The notes under the pieces are model-generated. The model worked only from the letters and a program-made list of their open reading frames with translations. It was not told the DNA's origin and did not search any database. Of a stretch of DNA of 64,000 bases, positions 8,732 to 18,486 are shown piece after piece. This stretch comes from JANLTP01 sp031363055 (GTDB lineage: Bacteria > Pseudomonadota > Gammaproteobacteria > Burkholderiales > Burkholderiaceae_E), in NCBI GenBank assembly GCA_031363055.1, contig JANLTP010000118.1, positions 22,899 through 86,898 of the forward strand. Reading direction: 5' to 3'. Numbering within the stretch: the first letter of the stretch is position 1; each line of letters begins with the position of its first letter. Made by a program: the position numbers and the translations under genes.

Positions 8732-9133
8732 ATGCTGACCCGAGACAAAGACCATCCGTGGAAACTGAAGACGCCGCCGGGAACCTCCGAGTACACGATT
8801 CATGTCGAAGACATCAAGGGCGTGCGCGTACTCGTGTGCACCGTTGGCAAAACCATTCTCCACTACGACGCTCGCTGTGTTGCCGACCTTCACGCGATGC
8901 TCAAGGCCGCTGGCACGTGGGTTGAGCTCGCCGGCGCCGACGAGCAGAAACCCGTCAAGGAAGGCACCATTGAGGCTTGGGGTCGGTCACCAGGCAACCC
9001 CGTGGGCGGCTGGTATGGGCTCAAGAAGGGTTTGCGAGGTCGCTTCGGCGTCTACCTGCCGCCGCTTATGGAGGAGCTTGGTTTGTGTGAACTCGAGCAC
9101 AGTCCGAAGAACAATCGCATGCGCGCAAAATAG
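8732..9133 (+). CDS. conserved hypothetical protein, 133 aa
   Basis: I do not recognise a named function. The protein is soluble, with no signal peptide or membrane segment, and has features of a compact domain (HPWKLKTPPGTSEY, RVLVCTVGKTILHYDAR, GNPVGGWYGLKKGLRGRFGV, LPPLMEELGL). It follows the ECF sigma factor by eight bases on the same strand, so it is probably co-transcribed and may be part of the same regulon. Its stop lies 75 bases before the stop of the giant gene on the other strand. Confidence 0.75.
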   Translation: MLTRDKDHPWKLKTPPGTSEYTIHVEDIKGVRVLVCTVGKTILHYDARCVADLHAMLKAAGTWVELAGADEQKPVKEGTIEAWGRSPGNPVGGWYGLKKGLRGRFGVYLPPLMEELGLCELEHSPKNNRMRAK

Positions 9134-9208
9134 CCTCCAGATGTCGATTGGCAGGCAGTGCAGGACCTGAAATTCCATCAACTGCCCTGGGCGGCGAGTC
9201 TGGTCGGC

Positions 9209-12200
9209 TCATCGCACGGAACGGGTGGTATCGGTCCGTGAGTCGACGTCGAGGATTTCGCCCATCGCGGCCTCATCCAGATCAATTTCTGTCAGACCCT
9301 CGTCTCCCCAATCGTTGCCGTTGTCCTTGCGGTCCTTATGCAAGATGACCAGCGGATCGATACTCGACCAGGCTGGCAAAGCGGTCAACATCGCCGCCAC
9401 CAGTCCACCCGCCCGCAGCGCGTAAAACATCAATCCGAGGGTGATCGCAACGCCGCCGATCTGCACCGTTTCCAGCACCACATGATAGGTCTTTGCCTGT
9501 TGCGATTCCGGTTCCCATTCCATGTTGGCCAGTGGCATCATCGGGCGATAGCGCGCAATATCAAATCCTCCGTCGACGTCCGAGCCGCGCTGCATCGGGT
9601 CGAACTTCAGCAAATCAAACAGACGACGCCGATCGAACGTGCGTTTAAAGACTTCGTCGCCACGGTCGTTGATCATCTGCACCAGCAGTTCCTCGTTGCG
9701 GCGCGACTCATCGCCTGCGGTCTGAGTGCTTCGGGTGCCCATGAATCCATCCCCCGTCACTCCTTTGATGGCGAACGGCGTCACGGATACTCGTTTGCGG
9801 GCCGCGCCCGGATCGTCATCGCCAGGTAGTAACAATCGACGCGACTGTGCAGAATCCTCTTCAGAAGCTGGCGTGACGCCTGAGCCCTCGTTACGGGTTG
9901 TACTCGCGTTGCTCACATTCACCGCAGCACCGACCTCAGCGCTCTTGGCCGGCGGCGATACAACGTCGCTGCGCGCCACTTGAATCGTGAAGCTGCGATC
10001 AATGCTCGCGCCCGACGGGTCGATGCCTCGAACAATGATCTGGTAGCTCGATTGCACCGCAAAAGCAGGCAGCGCACCGCCGGCTACCGTGATCGCTCCG
10101 CTAACCGGATCGAGCGCGAAGTGATTCGCGCCATCGACCAGGCTGAACACAAAGCCCGCGCTGTCATCCGGATCGATTGCCACCACCGTGCCTGCGGCAC
10201 TACCTTCGGCCGAGTGCTCGGCGATCGTGATCGCCGGCACCCGCAGCAGATCACTCGGCGCGTCATTGACTGCATTCACCGTGATCGATACGCTCTGGCT
10301 CACGCTGAGGCTCGCACCGGCGCCGATATTGCCCAGGTCGTTGATCGAAACATTCAATACCGCCGGGCCGTTAAAATTCACATCAGGCAAATAGATCAGT
10401 CCGTCGAGCGCCGCATTTAGGTCGTTAATGGTTCCCTGAGCGATGATCGCCGTGTCGCCAAAGCCGGTGCCCAAGAGCAGCACCAGGTTGGTGGTTCGCG
10501 CCAGGCTGATAGTGCCGCTGCCGACCGACAAGCTCAATTGGACTGGACTGCCGGCTGAATCAACATCGCCGACTGCAATCGCATTGCCGCGAGCCACGCT
10601 GAATACCAGCGGAGTGTCCTCGCTCACCGACTGGGCGGTGGGAACGCCGAGGCTCGGAGCGTCGTTAATGGCGACGATGCCCAGCGCGATGCTGGAGTTG
10701 GCGATCAACGCTCCCCCCGCGCCGCTGTTGCCGAGGTCGTTGAGCTGGATCAGGATCGAATCGGCGCCGCTGAAGTCGAGCCCTGCGCGGTAGCTCAGGG
10801 TGTCAAGGGCATTGTTGATACTGGCCAGCGTGCCGGTGAACGCCATCAGGGGATTGTTCGCACCGCTGCCGGTAATCAGGCTCAGCCCGGCCAGATTGCC
10901 GAGGCTCAAGGTTCCGTTGCTGGCGCTGAGCGTCAACTGCAACAAGCCGACCCCGGCGTCGGCGTCGGCGATGCTGATCGCGTTACCGCTGGCAATGCTG
11001 AACGCCAGCGTTCCATCCTCGATCAGCGACTGCGCTGCCGGCACCGTGATCGTCGGGCTGTCGTTGATGGCGTTGTAAGTGATAGTGGCCGCCAAAGTAT
11101 TCGAGTTCAACCCGCCGTCATTGGCGGTAATATCAAACGACGGCGCGATTTCGTTGCCGTCATGAACGAATTGCACCAGCCCGCCAGCGAGCTGGGCGCT
11201 GCTGAACACGGTGATCGGCGTTCCCGGCGCACTACTGAATTGGAAGAACCCGCCGGCGATCGTACTTGGCGTGTAAGTAAAGCTGGCACTGTCCGGATCA
11301 ACAATCCCGAAGTCCGCTGGTGCCAGCGTCACCGTCTGGCCTTCGCTGAGCGTGAGAGTAGCACTGGTGATTAGCGGCGCGTCATTGACCGGCGTGTACG
11401 TGATCGCGGCGGAAACCGTGTTTGAATTAGCCGAACCGTCGTTGGCCGTCAGATCAAAGCTCGGTGCCACTTCATTGCCGTCGTCTACGAACTGCACCGA
11501 CCCGCCCGAGAGCTGGGCGCTGCTGAATACGGTGATCGGCGTTCCCGGTGCACTGCTCAACTGGAAGAACCCGCCGGCAATCGCACTCAGCGTGTACGTG
11601 AAGCTGACACTGTCCGGATCAACAATCCCGAAGTCCGCTGGTGCCAGTGTCACCGTCTGGCCTTCGTTCAGCGTCAACCCGGCGCTCGTCAGGATGGGCA
11701 CATCATTGACCCCGCTGACCGACACGAACGCGTCATAACTGCTGCTCGTGCCTCCGTCCCCATCGTTCAGCACAAAGCGCACCGTACGCCCGCCTAGCGT
11801 CGGGTTGGCGGCGTTGGACTCGGTGAACGTCACATTGTTCAGCAGTGCGCTCACAGCGACCGGCGTCGCACTGGCGTTCAAGCTGACCACCAGGGCCGTG
11901 CCTGCACTGCCACCGGCGACGCTGCCAATCAGCACGCCACCGTAACTGAGGTTCGCCCCCGCTACGCCGATCTGGCCGGCACCAAGACCCTCATTACGGA
12001 TCGACAGAATATCCTCGGCGGGGTTGCTCCCGGCTACCAAACTCACCGTCAGCGAGCCGCCACCAAAGTCGGCCGAGTCAATGTCAACAACCGCCGCGTC
12101 GCCGCCTTGTTCGATGACCACCGCACCCGCGCCTTCTAAATACGCCAGCGTATCACCAGCCAGCCCGCTGATCGTCGGCGCATCATTGACTGGCGTATAG

Positions 12201-15200
12201 GTGATCGCGGCGGAAACCGTGTTTGAATTCGCCGCACCGTCATTGGCCGTCAGATCAAAGCTCGGTGCCACTTCATTGCCGTCGTCGACGAACTGCACCG
12301 ACCCGCCCGAGAGCTGAGCACTGGTGAAGACGGTGATCGGCGTTCCGGGCGCGCTGGTGAGTTGGAAATAGCCTCCGGCCAGCGAACTGACGGTGTAGGT
12401 GAAGCTGGCATTGTCCGGATCGGTGATGCCGATATCGGCAGGTGTCACAAACAGGATCTGCCCTTCGGCAACACTCAAGGTCACCGCACCGAGCACCGGC
12501 GCATCATTGACCGGATTGACCGTAACGCCCAGGAAGGCGTTGGCGAACTGCGCGCCACCCGCCCCTGAGTTACCGAGGTCATCGACGCTGACTGCAATCC
12601 CGTCAAGCCCATTGAAGTTGCTGTTACCCTGATAAGTCAGGCCGTTCAAGGCCGTGTTGATCGCCGCCAGCGTACCCGTAAAGCTCATGCTGGCATCGTT
12701 GCTGCCCGTGCCGGTCAGAAAACTCAAGCCGGCCGTTCCGGATAGGCTCAACACGCCGTTGCCAGCGCTGATCGAAAACTGGACGGGTGCAGCGCCCGCA
12801 TCAATATCGGCCACCATAATGGCGTTGGCGCCCGACAGGGTCAGTATCAGGTCTTCGTTGACCGACTGGGCGGAGGGAATCGTCAGCGTCGGCGCGTCAT
12901 TGATTGCATTGACAGTGATCGCGACATTGTCCGTATCGACTAGCGGCCCGCCGCTGCCGCTATTGCCCAGATCGTTGCTGACGATTTGCAGGCTGGCTGG
13001 CCCGTTGAAGTTGGCACTGGGCAGGAACGACAGGCCGTCGAGCGCTGCATTGATATCGGCAAGTGTGCCGGTGAAGCTCATGTTCGCATCTGCGCTGCCG
13101 TCACCCAGCCCAAAGCTCAGGCCAGTCGTACTCGCAAGCGTAATTGCGCCATTGCTCGCGTTAAGCGTAAGCTGGACGGAGCTGGAGCCGGCGTCGACGT
13201 CGCCAATCGAGATCAGGTTACCGTTCGCCATCGAGAAGACCAGCGCCGTGTCCTCGCCGGTATTCTGGGCAATCGGTATCGAATTGACCGGCGAATCGTT
13301 GACTGCACTGACACTCAAACTGGTGCCCGAGGTACCGCTGCTGAAGGCCGTCGTTCCGCCAGAACTGCTGGCGTCGCCAACGCCGCCGACGATTCCGGAA
13401 GTCTGGTCCCAGGCCTTGTAGGAGAAAGGAGATACAACCCCGTTGTAATCGGCATTTGGCACGAAGCGCACCGCCGTCGTCGCATCGGCCGGCAGCAGGC
13501 GTGCAGTACTCACCGAGGCGCTACCGATGGCGAACCAGTTGCTGCCGTTCAGTGTGTACTGCCAGGTGCCATTGCTGTCGTTCACAGCGACGACCGCAAT
13601 ACCTTGCTGGGCGCCGCTGTCGGGGTCACTGACGCCGGCAGACACGATGTTCGAGACCAGGGTGCCAACGCTGCTGACATTATCCTCGGCGATTCCGGTC
13701 AGCGTGTACGAGCTGGAGAGCGATGGTGCGTCGTTGATCGGGTTCACCGTCAGCGCGGCGACATCGGTCGTAGCCGAGAAAGCGCTGGAGCCGCCATTGA
13801 TGGTTGTGTCCGCGCTGCCGCCATTGGTCCCGGCGGTCTGGTCCCAGGCGCGGAACGTCAGGGCCGCACCGAGTGTTCCATTGAAGTCGGTATTCGGCGC
13901 AAAGTACACGCGCGTGTTCGCATCGGCCGCCAACAGGCGGGCAGATCCGTTCGCGACAGCACCCAGCGGGTTCCAGACAGCACCGTTGTCGATCGAGTAG
14001 AACCAGGTGCCGGCCGCGGTGTCCGCCGCAGTGACGGCAATGCCGAGCAACGCACCACCATCCGGGTCCGTGACGTTATCGAGCTGGCCGGCCGGGCTTG
14101 CGAAATCGACCAGTGCCGACACCAAGGTGCCGACCGATCCCGACGGCGCACCGGCATCTTCGTTGATCGCCGAAAGCACTGGAGCTGCGCTCGCATTCAA
14201 CGCTGGCGCGGTGTTCGCGGAGACGGTATAGCTGATGACCAGGCGCGGCGGCGTGGCCCCTTCGCTGCTGTCATAGGTGGCCGTACGATTGCCGCCACCA
14301 TCGGGGCTGGCGACCATCAGCCCATTGTTGATCTTGCTGCCAGTGAACCAGGCTTGCACCAACGCGGTGATATTCCACGAATGCTGACCGGTTGAGTTGG
14401 TGTTCAGGTTAGCGACCGCCGTACCGTTGAAGTCGCCTCCGGTGCTCGTCCAGTTTATGCCCGGGGTCCGCTCATTCCAGTTCGACGCGTCGGCCGTCCC
14501 CGAGCCAGCGCCTTCCAGCCACGCATTCAAAACCTCATAGACGGAAATGTTCAACAGGCCACCGATTTGTGTGGCCTGCATCTGCAGCGTGGCGCTGCTG
14601 ATGGTCGCATTACTCGGCAAAGCACTCAGGTCGAACTGGAGCAGCGCACGCTGCAGCTTCGACGTTTCTCGATCGATGATCAGGCTGGTGGATGCTCCAT
14701 AGTTCAGCCCGGTATTGTTGAGCTGTATATAGTTGTCCTGCCCTGCCAGCACTTGCGCACTGTTGTTGGCGAGCAGATTGGCCGAGAATTCCGACGTGGC
14801 TCCATAGTTGCTGCCGCCCAGGTCCACAGTCGCCGTCGCGCTGACGGCGTGGCCGCTGGCGACGGTAACACCCGTCAGCGTCACCGAGAAGTTGGCATTG
14901 CCGGTTGCGTCGGTGGTTACTGTGCTCGAACCGAGATAAGTCTGTGCTTCGCCATAACCACTGGCATCGCCGCTTGCACTGCTGTAAAACTCGATGCGAA
15001 AGGTCGTCGCGCCAGTGCTGTTCAGAGTGCCGATGATTGTCGTGTTTCCGCTTGTTGAAGTGGCAATCGACAATAGCGGGAAGTTCTGCAGCCCATTGGC
15101 CCCGGTGTCGGTATCTCCCAAGTCATTGGCCGTCACACCGTTGGCGCCCAGATCGATGCCAAGCCCGGCATTGGCGTAGATTAAGTTGCCGAGCAGATGA

Positions 15201-18200
15201 TTACCCGTACCAGCGTCGGTTTCAAGCCAGATTCCGTCGCCGCCGTTATTGGCAATCCGGTTACCTTCGTTTGCGCCGACGCCGCCGATGGTGTTGTTGC
15301 TGGCGCTGCTGTGAACATCGATGCCCGGCCCTGCGTTTCCAAGCGCGCCGCTACCACTCACGGTCGTGCCGATGTAGTTACCCCGGATGACCGCGCCGCT
15401 GGCTGAGTTGTAAATCTCGATACCAGAGCCGGCGTTACAGGAGATCAGATTTCGATCGGCGGGCGCGACGCCACCAACGACCACGTTATCCGATTTGATC
15501 GCGACCGATCCCCAGGAGCCAACCGTACTGTTACCGAGCGCCTGCGTTCCAGAAACATCGGTCCCTATGTAGTTGCCAACCAGCACGGATCCACCCGCGC
15601 CGGCATCGACCTCGATGCCATTATTGTCCGCCCGGTTGACGACCAGCGCCCGGATCGTCGAAGCACCGGTTGTCAACGTGATCGCGTTCGGATCGGCCAC
15701 CGAAACCGCCGCAGCATTGATTTCGATGATCGGTCCCTTGGCGGCATCGTACCCGGCCTGCGTGCTGCCATCGATGATCAGTGCCTGAGTCGCATTCAGA
15801 TCTGCACTGCCCAGCGTGATGCGATACCAGGATCTTGCGGTGCCGGCCGCATAGTCGGCATCGAAGTCCGTGATCACAGAATCACTCATCGCGGTGACGA
15901 CCGGTGCCGAGAAGGTACCCGCCACCGCATTGTCGCGGTAGTAGAGATGATTCGCGTCGGTCATCGGAATGTTGAAAACGATCTTGTCCGGTGAGCCGCC
16001 ATTGGCCGTGTTGTTGGCCGCCAGTACTGCCTCGAGCAGCGAAATGCGGCCATCGGCGCCGCGTGCATTGCCGAGGTTGCTGATCGAGCTGGTCGTGCCA
16101 TTTGCAAGACCACTGGTCGTATCAACCACAATGATGCCGCTCGAGCTGGCCGTGACGTTGGCGGCGAATTCCGATGTTGAGCCATAGTTGCCGCCGCCCA
16201 GATCGACGGTGGCGGTGGCCGAAACACGATCGCCACTGTTGACCCAGACGTTGCTGAGCGTGGTGTTGAGCGCGGCGTTGCCCGCGCCGTCAGTAATGAC
16301 GGTGATGAAGCCGAGGTAGCGCTCGCCTTCGCCGTTCGCAGCGTCTGCGACGGTGGGGCGATTAGCAAAGAACTCGATGCGCAAGGTCGTGCTGGCGTTT
16401 GAATTGATCGTGCCGACGATCGTCGTGCCGGCCGCGTTGGAGTTCGCCGACGTCAGTACCGGAAAGTTCTGCAGATTATTGGCCCCTGAATCCGGATCAC
16501 CGGCATCATTGGCGGTAACGCCCGCCGAGCCGAGATTGATACCCAGTGAAGCGTTGGAGTGGATCACATTGCCCAGAATCTGATCGCCGCTGCCGTTTAC
16601 CACGTCGACCCCGTGAAGCGCGTTAAAGGCGATCAGGTTGCCAGCACCCACCGCGGAGCCGCCGACCCGATTATTGGTCGAAGCGCCCTGCAGTTGTACG
16701 CCGTCGCCGATGCGGTTGCCGCGGTTCAGTGTGCCGCTTGCGTCGGTGCCGATATAGTTGCCCTGAATGATGTTGTCGGACGAGTTGATCTCGATGCCTT
16801 CCCAGTTCATCGAGATCAGGTTGCGCGCCGCAGGGGTAGTGCCGCCAATCGTATTTCCGCTGCCCGCGAGGATCGCAATCCCAACGTCGGCGTTGCCGCC
16901 GCCCGTGGCTCCGTCAGGATCGAGACCGATAATATTGCCTTGGATCACATGGCCGGTGACCCCACCGGCGGAAAGGTTGATACCCTCGTTGCCGTTGTTG
17001 GTCACGACGTTACCGTCGTCGGTTCCGATGCCGCCGATTGTGGTGCCAAGGGCGAACGACTCGATGCCGTCGTTGCTGTTGCCGATTCCGGTCGACCCAG
17101 TGCCCGTGGTGCCGATCCAGTTGCCGGCAATAGTCACTCCGTCTGCCCCCGATTGAAGCTGGATGCCGTCCGTGGAGAATCGCGTAATGGTCAAGCCGCG
17201 GATGGTGCTGCCGGCAGCACCGCCGAGCAGCGTGAGCCCGTTGACACCTGCGCCCGCAGACGCTCCGTCCAGACGAATCAACGGTGTTCCTGCATAACCG
17301 GGTTCGCTGCTGCCGTCGATCGTGACCTGACCAGTGATGGATGGCAGCGCCGAGCTTAGGCTGATCGTATGAACGCCCGCCCCAACGATGTTGAAATTGA
17401 TCGTGTCGGCGCCGCCAGCGGCGTTGGCGTCACTGATGGCCTGGCGCAGCGAGCCCGCCCCGCTGTCGTTAACGTTGGTAACCGTGAAAGTCGCCAGCAC
17501 ATGGTTCCAGACCAGTTGCGTGGACGCGGAAATCGCAACGCTGGTTTCGATCTGCCCGGTCTGGTATTCAAGTATCCAGTCGCCGCCCATCTGCGCGGCG
17601 CCGGTCAGGTCATTGCTGGCGGCGACATCGGCACCGGTGAGTTGCGCCAGACCCTGCGTCAAGGCAAGTCCGGAGACGCCACCGGCGACATCACAGCCGT
17701 ACAGCAGCAGGTCAGCATTGGCCGTTAACGAGGTCGACCAGTTGGCGAACTCCAGCGCCCGACTGCGCAGGGCTGAGAGGTCAATGCGGGTGGTACCCAG
17801 ATTGGTACCGTTGACATCGCCGTGGCCGATCACATGGATCGCCGAAACCGCCGTATCGTTCGACTGCAGATCAGCCAGAGCGTTCGAGACCGCCGTGATG
17901 CCGTCGTCGCCAGCCTCGACGCGGACGATAACGATCGGGCGGCCCGCCTGCTGCTGGCGTTCGATGTCGGCAATCAGCTCAGCGGCACCCGCCACCTGGG
18001 TGTCAATGACGGCCAGCTCGATGCTTGCGGCCTGGGTCCGGGTATTGGCCGATTCCGATACCTGCACGCTAACCTGTGCCGTAGGCGCGCTGACCACGGC
18101 CGCAGGCGCGGCAAAGGAAGCCAGCGCGGGGAGGCTGGCGGCAATAGGGGTAAGATCGGCCGAATACAGAATGCGGGCTTCGAGGGCCTCACAAACCGGG

Positions 18201-18256
18201 CGGCGATCACGGCTTTGGGACATCCGAACACTGTATCGGTTATTGAGGAGAAACAC
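9209..18256 (-). CDS. giant surface protein: LEPR-XLL, DUF4347, beta-helix, DNRLRE and cadherin-like repeats
   Basis: This single open frame of 3015 residues starts with a GTG at 18256; an ATG at 18223 is an alternative and neither has a clear ribosome site. Domains in order: LEPR-XLL-like motif LEARILYSADL (25-35); DUF4347 at about 82-245 (HVIGHGDVNG, LLLYGCDVAGG); right-handed beta-helix blocks at about 258-1100 (NDSGAGSLRQAISDANA then GNYIGT repeats); a DNRLRE-type domain at about 1175-1340; many cadherin-like repeats ending in NDAP at 1350-2755, including near-identical Cadherin_3 modules; a linker; one strong membrane segment at about 2925-2964; and an acidic tail. Such proteins are large adhesins or surface proteins. 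The C-terminal membrane anchor followed by about 45 residues is notable. It is divergent from the HlyD/ABC exporter genes, which may or may not serve it. Confidence 0.9.
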   Translation of the reverse strand: MFLLNNRYSVRMSQSRDRRPVCEALEARILYSADLTPIAASLPALASFAAPAAVVSAPTAQVSVQVSESANTRTQAASIELAVIDTQVAGAAELIADIERQQQAGRPIVIVRVEAGDDGITAVSNALADLQSNDTAVSAIHVIGHGDVNGTNLGTTRIDLSALRSRALEFANWSTSLTANADLLLYGCDVAGGVSGLALTQGLAQLTGADVAASNDLTGAAQMGGDWILEYQTGQIETSVAISASTQLVWNHVLATFTVTNVNDSGAGSLRQAISDANAAGGADTINFNIVGAGVHTISLSSALPSITGQVTIDGSSEPGYAGTPLIRLDGASAGAGVNGLTLLGGAAGSTIRGLTITRFSTDGIQLQSGADGVTIAGNWIGTTGTGSTGIGNSNDGIESFALGTTIGGIGTDDGNVVTNNGNEGINLSAGGVTGHVIQGNIIGLDPDGATGGGNADVGIAILAGSGNTIGGTTPAARNLISMNWEGIEINSSDNIIQGNYIGTDASGTLNRGNRIGDGVQLQGASTNNRVGGSAVGAGNLIAFNALHGVDVVNGSGDQILGNVIHSNASLGINLGSAGVTANDAGDPDSGANNLQNFPVLTSANSNAAGTTIVGTINSNASTTLRIEFFANRPTVADAANGEGERYLGFITVITDGAGNAALNTTLSNVWVNSGDRVSATATVDLGGGNYGSTSEFAANVTASSSGIIVVDTTSGLANGTTSSISNLGNARGADGRISLLEAVLAANNTANGGSPDKIVFNIPMTDANHLYYRDNAVAGTFSAPVVTAMSDSVITDFDADYAAGTARSWYRITLGSADLNATQALIIDGSTQAGYDAAKGPIIEINAAAVSVADPNAITLTTGASTIRALVVNRADNNGIEVDAGAGGSVLVGNYIGTDVSGTQALGNSTVGSWGSVAIKSDNVVVGGVAPADRNLISCNAGSGIEIYNSASGAVIRGNYIGTTVSGSGALGNAGPGIDVHSSASNNTIGGVGANEGNRIANNGGDGIWLETDAGTGNHLLGNLIYANAGLGIDLGANGVTANDLGDTDTGANGLQNFPLLSIATSTSGNTTIIGTLNSTGATTFRIEFYSSASGDASGYGEAQTYLGSSTVTTDATGNANFSVTLTGVTVASGHAVSATATVDLGGSNYGATSEFSANLLANNSAQVLAGQDNYIQLNNTGLNYGASTSLIIDRETSKLQRALLQFDLSALPSNATISSATLQMQATQIGGLLNISVYEVLNAWLEGAGSGTADASNWNERTPGINWTSTGGDFNGTAVANLNTNSTGQHSWNITALVQAWFTGSKINNGLMVASPDGGGNRTATYDSSEGATPPRLVISYTVSANTAPALNASAAPVLSAINEDAGAPSGSVGTLVSALVDFASPAGQLDNVTDPDGGALLGIAVTAADTAAGTWFYSIDNGAVWNPLGAVANGSARLLAADANTRVYFAPNTDFNGTLGAALTFRAWDQTAGTNGGSADTTINGGSSAFSATTDVAALTVNPINDAPSLSSSYTLTGIAEDNVSSVGTLVSNIVSAGVSDPDSGAQQGIAVVAVNDSNGTWQYTLNGSNWFAIGSASVSTARLLPADATTAVRFVPNADYNGVVSPFSYKAWDQTSGIVGGVGDASSSGGTTAFSSGTSGTSLSVSAVNDSPVNSIPIAQNTGEDTALVFSMANGNLISIGDVDAGSSSVQLTLNASNGAITLASTTGLSFGLGDGSADANMSFTGTLADINAALDGLSFLPSANFNGPASLQIVSNDLGNSGSGGPLVDTDNVAITVNAINDAPTLTIPSAQSVNEDLILTLSGANAIMVADIDAGAAPVQFSISAGNGVLSLSGTAGLSFLTGTGSNDASMSFTGTLAAINTALNGLTYQGNSNFNGLDGIAVSVDDLGNSGAGGAQFANAFLGVTVNPVNDAPVLGAVTLSVAEGQILFVTPADIGITDPDNASFTYTVSSLAGGYFQLTSAPGTPITVFTSAQLSGGSVQFVDDGNEVAPSFDLTANDGAANSNTVSAAITYTPVNDAPTISGLAGDTLAYLEGAGAVVIEQGGDAAVVDIDSADFGGGSLTVSLVAGSNPAEDILSIRNEGLGAGQIGVAGANLSYGGVLIGSVAGGSAGTALVVSLNASATPVAVSALLNNVTFTESNAANPTLGGRTVRFVLNDGDGGTSSSYDAFVSVSGVNDVPILTSAGLTLNEGQTVTLAPADFGIVDPDSVSFTYTLSAIAGGFFQLSSAPGTPITVFSSAQLSGGSVQFVDDGNEVAPSFDLTANDGSANSNTVSAAITYTPVNDAPLITSATLTLSEGQTVTLAPADFGIVDPDSASFTYTPSTIAGGFFQFSSAPGTPITVFSSAQLAGGLVQFVHDGNEIAPSFDITANDGGLNSNTLAATITYNAINDSPTITVPAAQSLIEDGTLAFSIASGNAISIADADAGVGLLQLTLSASNGTLSLGNLAGLSLITGSGANNPLMAFTGTLASINNALDTLSYRAGLDFSGADSILIQLNDLGNSGAGGALIANSSIALGIVAINDAPSLGVPTAQSVSEDTPLVFSVARGNAIAVGDVDSAGSPVQLSLSVGSGTISLARTTNLVLLLGTGFGDTAIIAQGTINDLNAALDGLIYLPDVNFNGPAVLNVSINDLGNIGAGASLSVSQSVSITVNAVNDAPSDLLRVPAITIAEHSAEGSAAGTVVAIDPDDSAGFVFSLVDGANHFALDPVSGAITVAGGALPAFAVQSSYQIIVRGIDPSGASIDRSFTIQVARSDVVSPPAKSAEVGAAVNVSNASTTRNEGSGVTPASEEDSAQSRRLLLPGDDDPGAARKRVSVTPFAIKGVTGDGFMGTRSTQTAGDESRRNEELLVQMINDRGDEVFKRTFDRRRLFDLLKFDPMQRGSDVDGGFDIARYRPMMPLANMEWEPESQQAKTYHVVLETVQIGGVAITLGLMFYALRAGGLVAAMLTALPAWSSIDPLVILHKDRKDNGNDWGDEGLTEIDLDEAAMGEILDVDSRTDTTRSVR
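11060..12440 (-). repeat. near-identical Cadherin_3-type coding repeats
   Basis: Three modules of about 240 bases lie at about 11060-11300, 11380-11620 and 12185-12430. Each encodes an FTYT(V/L/P)S, GGxFQ, SAPGTPITVF, (A/S)GG(S/L)VQFV(D/H)DGNE and APSFD(L/I)TANDG pattern. The copies at 11380 and 12187 look about 90 percent identical in DNA over nearly 200 bases, suggesting recent duplication or gene conversion. Confidence 0.85.
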
Positions 18257-18486
18257 TGTTAGACGCTATGCCGATCGTCGTCCGGCACCTGCCGCAAATC
18301 GGTTGCTAACTGAATCAGCCGTCAGGGCTGCACATACAAGAACCTTGACGACCTTGGGTCAGCTCCTGGGCGGCGTGCGTCGGGCATGGCACAAGAACGA
18401 CGCCCCTTGGATTCGATCGAGCGGTCCGTGACCAATGCCCTATGCAAACCGGGTAAGCCGGATCAAGAATAGGCCAACCTTACAAA

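Noticed and set aside
9338..18431. Long plus-strand open frames of up to 469 residues across the giant gene
   Set aside because: They are antisense to a 9-kb coherent protein with recognisable domains, have repetitive composition and no family features; they follow from GC-rich repeats.
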